DNA from: an uncultured Lachnospiraceae bacterium
GTDB lineage: Bacteria; Bacillota; Clostridia; Lachnospirales; Lachnospiraceae
DNA length: 46,407 nt
NCBI GenBank assembly: GCA_910577645.1
Contig: CAJTOL010000026.1
Location: 1-46,407 of the forward strand
Direction: 5' to 3'
Below the pieces are notes generated by a model, which did no database searches, was not told where the DNA came from, and saw only the letters and a program-made list of their open reading frames with translations. The position numbers were made by a program, and so were the translations under genes. Positions within the stretch are counted from its first letter, which is position 1; each line of letters starts with the position of its first letter. Below are positions 42,436 through 46,407 of this stretch, piece after piece.

Positions 42436-43437
42436 ATGAAGCTTGGAATCTTGACGAATGTGATGTGCAATCTTTCTTTGGAAGAAGCATTGGACTATTT
42501 CCATAAGTTAGGGATAGAGATGGTGGAAATCGGCTGTGGGGGAACACCGGGAATTCATCATTGTGATCCGGAGGAATTATTGCATAGTGAAGAAAAACTG
42601 GAAAAATTCAGAGAAACCATTCACAAATACAGAATGGAAATCAGCGCTTTTTCCTGTCATGGCAATCCGGTTCATCCGGTAAAAGAGATTGGGGAAAAAT
42701 ATGACAGGATCATGAGAAATGCAGTTTTATTGGCTGAAAAAATGGGAGTTGACACGATTTGCTGCTTTTCTGGCTGTCCTGGAAGCGAAGAGAATTCCAG
42801 GGCTCCTCATTGGTGTACTACGGTTTGGCCATTTGATTCTGTAGTAGCGTTAAAATGGCAATGGGAGAAAAAATTGATTCCTTATTGGAAGGAGTTTTGC
42901 TGCTTTGCCAGAGAGCACAATGTTTCTCATATCGCAATTGAAATGCATCCGGGATTTTGTGTCTATAATCCGGAAACGCTGCTGCGCCTGAGAGAGGCGT
43001 GCGGAAACGAAATCGGCGCTAACTTTGATCCCAGCCATCTGATTTGGCAGGGGATTGACATCCCTTTGGCGATTCATCATCTGTCTGGCTGCATTTATCA
43101 TTTCCATGCAAAAGATACCTATATCAACGAAAAGGAAATGGGGAAAAATGGTTTCTTTACCATGAATTCTTATGATGATAAAGATCGCAGCTTTTCATTC
43201 CGTATTCCTGGAAATGGAACCAGTCAAAGTGCATGGAGAAAAATCATCATTGCTCTGGCACAGGAAGGATATAATGGGGCAATTAGCATTGAGCATGAAG
43301 ATAATACCATGGGACAAGAGGAAGGAATCCGCAAGAGCATTTCATTTCTAAAGGATATTTTGGTGAAAGAGCAGGCATCTGACTGCTGGTGGAAAGAATC
43401 CATTAGAGAGTATCAAAAAACATTTTTGCCAAAATAG
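42436..43437 (+). CDS. TIM-barrel isomerase/epimerase, tandem paralogue A
   Basis: This encodes 333 residues; AAAAGGAGG precedes ATG 42436. Features are LEEALDYFHKLGIEMVEIGC, HCDPEELL, ISAFSCHGNPVHPVKE, CFSGCPGSEE, AIEMHPGFCVYNPETL (Glu, His), GANFDPSHLIWQG (Asp, His), YHFHAKDTY (His) and ISIEHED (Glu). It shares the whole framework with the next gene, including CHGNPV and CFSGCPG, so the two arose by duplication. The family contains IolE-like dehydratases and many sugar epimerases; the reaction here is not known. Confidence 0.87.
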   Translation: MKLGILTNVMCNLSLEEALDYFHKLGIEMVEIGCGGTPGIHHCDPEELLHSEEKLEKFRETIHKYRMEISAFSCHGNPVHPVKEIGEKYDRIMRNAVLLAEKMGVDTICCFSGCPGSEENSRAPHWCTTVWPFDSVVALKWQWEKKLIPYWKEFCCFAREHNVSHIAIEMHPGFCVYNPETLLRLREACGNEIGANFDPSHLIWQGIDIPLAIHHLSGCIYHFHAKDTYINEKEMGKNGFFTMNSYDDKDRSFSFRIPGNGTSQSAWRKIIIALAQEGYNGAISIEHEDNTMGQEEGIRKSISFLKDILVKEQASDCWWKESIREYQKTFLPK

Positions 43438-43448
43438 GAGGGAAAAGG

Positions 43449-44468
43449 ATGAAGATTGGCGTTTACTCAAATGCGTTTAGAGAATATTCCCTGGAGGAAG
43501 CCCTGGGAAAGATTCAGGAAGCCGGAATTGAGATGGTAGAGTTGGGCTGCGGGGAAGAGAGCGGATTTGCCCACTGTAATCCGGAAGAACTTTTGGAGGA
43601 CGAAGACAAATTGAAAAAATTTAAGGATTTGTTTCGTCAGTATAATTTGCACATTTCCGCTCTTTCTTGTCATGGAAATCCTGTGTCGCCTGATAAAGCG
43701 GTTCGGGAACTCAGCGTAAACTCTATGAAAAATGCTGTGCTATTGGCAGAAAAGTTAGGATTGGAACAGATTAACTGCTTTTCCGGATGCCCTGGCGATT
43801 GTGAGGAGGCAACCTTATCAAATTGGATTACGGTTACCTGGCCCATGGATTATGCAGAAACGTATCGCTGGCAGTGGGAAGAGAAGCTGATTCCTTTTTG
43901 GAAAGAGTTTGTGGAATTTGCACGTTTGCATGGAGTGAAGAAAATTGCTTTGGAGCTTCATCCGGGGCAGTGTTGTTACAACCCGCAGACTTTGAAACGA
44001 TTGAGAGGAATCTGCGGAGAAGAAATCGGCGTTAATTTAGATTTTAGCCATTTATTATGGCAGAGAATGGATCCGATTTTGGTTATCAGGGAACTGGAAG
44101 GAATGATTTACCATATGCATGCAAAAGATTTGGATATAGATTTCTGGAAGGTGAGAGAAAATGGTCTGATCAATACCGCATATTTTGATGAGCCCCGGAA
44201 AAGAAGCTGGAATTTCCGCTCCATTGGTTACGGGCACGGATCGGAATTTTGGAAAAGTATCTTTGCGGAATTGCACAGGACCGGCTATGATTATGTTGCA
44301 AGTATTGAGATGGAGTGCGAAATACTTTCCATTCCGGATGCGCTTCCCAGAAGTGTTGCTTTTCTGAAAGAATGTATTCCTGCGGATAGAAATCCGAAAG
44401 AACAAAGCTGGCAGCATAAAACGAGAGAAGGCAGGCTCAGAAGATTTCGCGAATACGGTTTAGAATAA
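43449..44468 (+). CDS. TIM-barrel isomerase/epimerase, tandem paralogue B
   Basis: This encodes 339 residues; GGAGGG precedes ATG 43449, 11 bases after paralogue A. Conserved parts: LEEALGKIQEAGIEMVELGC, HCNPEELL, ISALSCHGNPVSPDKA, CFSGCPGDCE, LELHPGQCCYNPQTL, GVNLDFSHLLWQ (Phe where A has Pro), YHMHAKDLD and ASIEMECEI. Metal ligands Glu/Asp-His/His/Glu are kept. The final 30 residues are basic and unlike A. The two could work on different epimers or form a hetero-oligomer. Confidence 0.87.
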   Translation: MKIGVYSNAFREYSLEEALGKIQEAGIEMVELGCGEESGFAHCNPEELLEDEDKLKKFKDLFRQYNLHISALSCHGNPVSPDKAVRELSVNSMKNAVLLAEKLGLEQINCFSGCPGDCEEATLSNWITVTWPMDYAETYRWQWEEKLIPFWKEFVEFARLHGVKKIALELHPGQCCYNPQTLKRLRGICGEEIGVNLDFSHLLWQRMDPILVIRELEGMIYHMHAKDLDIDFWKVRENGLINTAYFDEPRKRSWNFRSIGYGHGSEFWKSIFAELHRTGYDYVASIEMECEILSIPDALPRSVAFLKECIPADRNPKEQSWQHKTREGRLRRFREYGLE

Positions 44469-44496
44469 AAACCTGTTTAAAGTATGGAGGAAAAGG

Positions 44497-45531
44497 ATGG
44501 TAAAAATTGGAATTATTGGTTGCGGAAAGATTGCCAAAGTCAGGCACATACCAGAATACTATGAAAATCCGATGGCAGATCTTTATGGATTTTATGATCT
44601 TAACAAGGAGCGGGCGCAGGCTTTGGCCAAGAAGTTTAACGGAAAAGCATATGACAGCTATGAAGCATTGCTGGATGACGATCAGATTGACGCAGTCAGT
44701 ATTCTGACGCCAAATGTGACACACTGCGAAATTGCAGTGGCAGCTATGCGGGCCGGGAAAGATGTGCTCTGTGAAAAACCCATGGCAACTACAAAAGAGC
44801 AATGTGAAAAAATGATTAAGGTTATGCAGGAAACAGGGAGAAAGCTGGCGATTGCACAAAATCAGAGATTGACATTGGCTCACAGAAAAGCCAGAGAATT
44901 GATTGAGGCCGGAGAAATTGGAACGGTATTATCCTTCAGAACAACCTTTTCCCACGGCGGTACAGATTCCTGGAGTATTGACGGGAAAAATTCCTGGTTT
45001 ACAGATAAAAAGCGCAGTTGTTTTGGCGCGCTGGCTGATTTGGGAATCCATAAAACAGATCTGATGGTGTACCTTTTAGGAGAGAACGTGAAACAGGTCT
45101 CTGCCATAATACGGACATTGGACAAAAAGGATGCGGAGGGGAATTTTATTGAAGTGGATGACAATGCATTCTGTACATTCATTATGGAAAGCGGAGCAGT
45201 AGGAACAATGAATGCAGGCTGGACAAATTACGGAGAAGAAGATAATTCCACGTCCATTTATGGAACGAAAGGCGCTCTCCACTTGTATAAAGATAAGACT
45301 TGCGCGTTAGTTTTGGAACGAAGTCATGGAGAAAGGCAGTGCTGGGATATGGATGAAATCCAGACGAATGAAAATCAAACAAAATCAGGAGTCATCGATG
45401 CCTTTATAGACTGTATTACAAAGAATAAAGAACCGGAAATTTCCGCCCAAAGCGTGATTCCGGCGATGAACGCAATTTTTGCCTGTGTAAAGAGCAATGA
45501 GGAGGCGGGGAAATTGGTGGAAGTCTCTTGA
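44497..45531 (+). CDS. Gfo/Idh/MocA-family NAD(P)-dependent sugar dehydrogenase
   Basis: This encodes 344 residues; ATGGAGGAAAAGG precedes ATG 44497. Rossmann start VKIGIIGCGKIAKVRHIPEY, then ILTPNVTHCEIAVAAM, the catalytic-lysine motif CEKPMAT near residue 93, and ADLGIHKTDLMVYLLG with the active-site Asp and His. The family oxidises or reduces ring or chain hydroxyls of sugars and inositols. It is last in the operon, next to three TIM-barrel enzymes, which suggests oxidation to a keto-sugar or ketoinositol followed by isomerisation or elimination. Confidence 0.92.
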   Translation: MVKIGIIGCGKIAKVRHIPEYYENPMADLYGFYDLNKERAQALAKKFNGKAYDSYEALLDDDQIDAVSILTPNVTHCEIAVAAMRAGKDVLCEKPMATTKEQCEKMIKVMQETGRKLAIAQNQRLTLAHRKARELIEAGEIGTVLSFRTTFSHGGTDSWSIDGKNSWFTDKKRSCFGALADLGIHKTDLMVYLLGENVKQVSAIIRTLDKKDAEGNFIEVDDNAFCTFIMESGAVGTMNAGWTNYGEEDNSTSIYGTKGALHLYKDKTCALVLERSHGERQCWDMDEIQTNENQTKSGVIDAFIDCITKNKEPEISAQSVIPAMNAIFACVKSNEEAGKLVEVS

Positions 45532-45546
45532 GGGAACAGAAACTTG

Positions 45547-45566
45547 GCGTACATAAAAGTGTACGC
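45547..45566. terminator. Short perfect hairpin after the operon
   Basis: GCGTACA, loop TAAAAG, TGTACGC: 7 bp perfect stem, 16 bases after the dehydrogenase stop. No T-tract follows directly. It may be a transcript end or part of the mobile-element border. Confidence 0.4.
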
Positions 45567-45653
45567 TACAATATAAATACAATATTTTTCCTCCGAAGTA
45601 AAAATCGACCGCCAGGAATAAGGGCTTGAAAAACATCATAGGGGTGATCAATT

Positions 45654-45962
45654 ATGTTTACAAAGGAAGTAAAGGTAAGCGGGGATTCCTTCTCGGTTCT
45701 GATTCAAAAGAACGAACAGGAACGAATCCAGAAATCGGAACGTCTGGATATGCTGTTAGCCGGGGAACGGAAAGCCCAGCAGGGCATCGCCAATATCAGG
45801 CAGTGGGTCGGAACAATCCGGCAATATCTGGACTTGCAGGAATTGAACTGGGAAATCATTGAGGAATTGATTGACCGCATTGAAATCGGAGAACGGACTA
45901 TTATAGATGGTCAAAGACATCAGGACATTAAAATCTACTACCGCTTTGTTGGGCTGGTGTGA
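45654..45962 (+). pseudogene. Serine recombinase C-terminal remnant (DUF4368 type)
   Basis: A 102-codon frame matches only the end of a TnpX-type recombinase: VSGDSFSVLIQKNEQERIQK, LDMLLAGERKAQQG, IRQYLDLQELNWEIIEELID, IGERTIIDGQRHQDIKIYYR and final FVGLV. An in-frame TGA lies 12 bases before the ATG, and no catalytic domain is present to the left, where the dehydrogenase operon ends. It is thus a 5'-truncated relic. Its sequence differs from the recombinase tail at 3-503, so they come from different elements. Confidence 0.75.
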
Positions 45963-46280
45963 TCGGGCAAAAAAAGCGCCTGACCGCATCAGCAGCCAGA
46001 CGAAAACATTCTGTAACAGCAACGATATTTGATTGTTGTACACTGATTTGTCAAATTGGAGAGAAGTTAGCAGTTTACCCCTCCCAAATGCCTCGCGTTC
46101 TTTGCAAGCTTTAGAAAAGTTTAAGAAATATTTTTTCTACTTCCTACTACGATTTTCAAAAATGCCAAATATGCACCGAAAAAATGTTCCATATTTCTAA
46201 TTGCGTTATATCAAAGTGTCGATTGACTTTTTAGTATCAAAATGATAATATTTTCATATATCAACGCAGGAGGGTGAAAG
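45963..46280. other. Intergenic region before HTH regulator
   Basis: This 318-base AT-rich stretch contains a promoter with an internal palindrome near its right end (46223-46251). Nothing else was recognised. Confidence 0.5.
46223..46251 (+). promoter_or_regulatory. Promoter with internal palindromic operator
   Basis: TTGACT (46223-46228), 17 bases, TAATAT (46246-46251). Inside the spacer is TATCA-AAA-TGATA (46235-46247). A repressor bound there would block polymerase, which suggests autoregulation by the HTH protein that follows. Confidence 0.55.
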
Positions 46281-46407
46281 ATGACGGATAGGCTTATGGA
46301 GTGCATTACAAATCCGGTGAAATGTAAATTACTGCTTGAAATACATTCACAGGGGAAAGCAACTGCGAAACAGTTAGCCGATATTTATACCGACATTCCC
46401 CAAGCTA
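46281..46407 (+). CDS. HTH-type transcriptional regulator, N-terminal part, cut by window edge
   Basis: ATG 46281 is preceded by AGGAGGGTGA. Forty-two codons are visible (MTDRLMECITNPVKCKLLLE, then IHSQGKATAKQLADIYTDIP). The pattern of a helix followed by KCKLLLEI and ATAKQLAD fits a winged-helix ArsR/PadR-like DNA-binding domain. The rest lies beyond the window, so effector domain and family cannot be settled. The promoter palindrome just upstream is a candidate binding site. Confidence 0.65.
   Translation, partial: MTDRLMECITNPVKCKLLLEIHSQGKATAKQLADIYTDIPQA

Noticed and set aside
1..46407. The whole window as one composite transposon bounded by recombinases
   Set aside because: The two recombinase tails differ, one is truncated, and no matching terminal repeats were seen.

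Overview
The window looks like a chromosomal accessory region of an anaerobic gut Firmicute, most likely a Lachnospiraceae/Clostridium-type organism. This is inferred from Shine-Dalgarno-rich Gram-positive gene starts, lipoprotein-type solute-binding proteins, many YesM/YesN-type two-component pairs, TRAP and ABC sugar transporters, and TnpX/TnpV-type mobile-element genes. No rRNA, tRNA or CRISPR array was seen.

Layout. (1) 1-2080 is a mobile-element edge and gene graveyard. It holds the C-terminal part of a large serine recombinase, a tnpV-like gene with a damaged start, a small zinc-ribbon membrane protein, an orphan signal peptide and an FtsH fragment. (2) 2105-8782 holds a nucleoside phosphorylase and a complete Opp/Dpp-type ABC importer (binding protein, two permeases, two ATPases) with a long leader and internal hairpins. 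(3) 8905-10927 (minus) holds a FIST-domain protein paired with a soluble chemotaxis receptor. (4) 11301-13231 holds a YhcH/DUF386 protein and a MATE exporter. (5) 13391-22284 holds a TRAP module: a membrane-anchored DctP-like protein, a histidine kinase and an AraC-type response regulator, then a DctP/DctQ/DctM TRAP transporter and a three-domain flavin/FeS enoate-reductase-like enzyme. (6) 22794-34612 holds a carbohydrate module: a MalEFG-like ABC importer whose binding protein is frameshifted, a 1174-residue cytosolic LamG/alpha-barrel/CARDB protein of unknown activity, a TIM-barrel isomerase and a YiaK/DlgD-like reductase. A minus-strand operon of two response regulators and one sensor kinase converges on it. 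(7) 34987-45531 holds a broken AraC-type regulator, a LacI repressor, and a divergent operon with a ribose-type ABC importer, three TIM-barrel isomerase/epimerases (two are tandem paralogues) and a Gfo/Idh/MocA dehydrogenase. (8) 45654-46407 holds a second serine-recombinase remnant and the start of an HTH regulator under a promoter that contains a palindrome.

How it fits together. Modules 5, 6 and 7 each appear to be a self-contained sense-import-catabolise cassette with its own regulator type (TRAP-like co-sensor plus kinase; kinase plus two regulators; LacI). Substrates cannot be read from sequence alone. The DlgD-like enzyme points module 6 towards keto-acid or uronate-like intermediates. 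The dehydrogenase plus isomerases point module 7 towards inositol-like or keto-sugar chemistry. The TRAP plus enoate-reductase pairing points module 5 towards an organic (possibly unsaturated) acid. Recombinase remnants at both edges suggest that the borders have been mobile-element targets, but the two remnants differ, so this is not shown to be one element.
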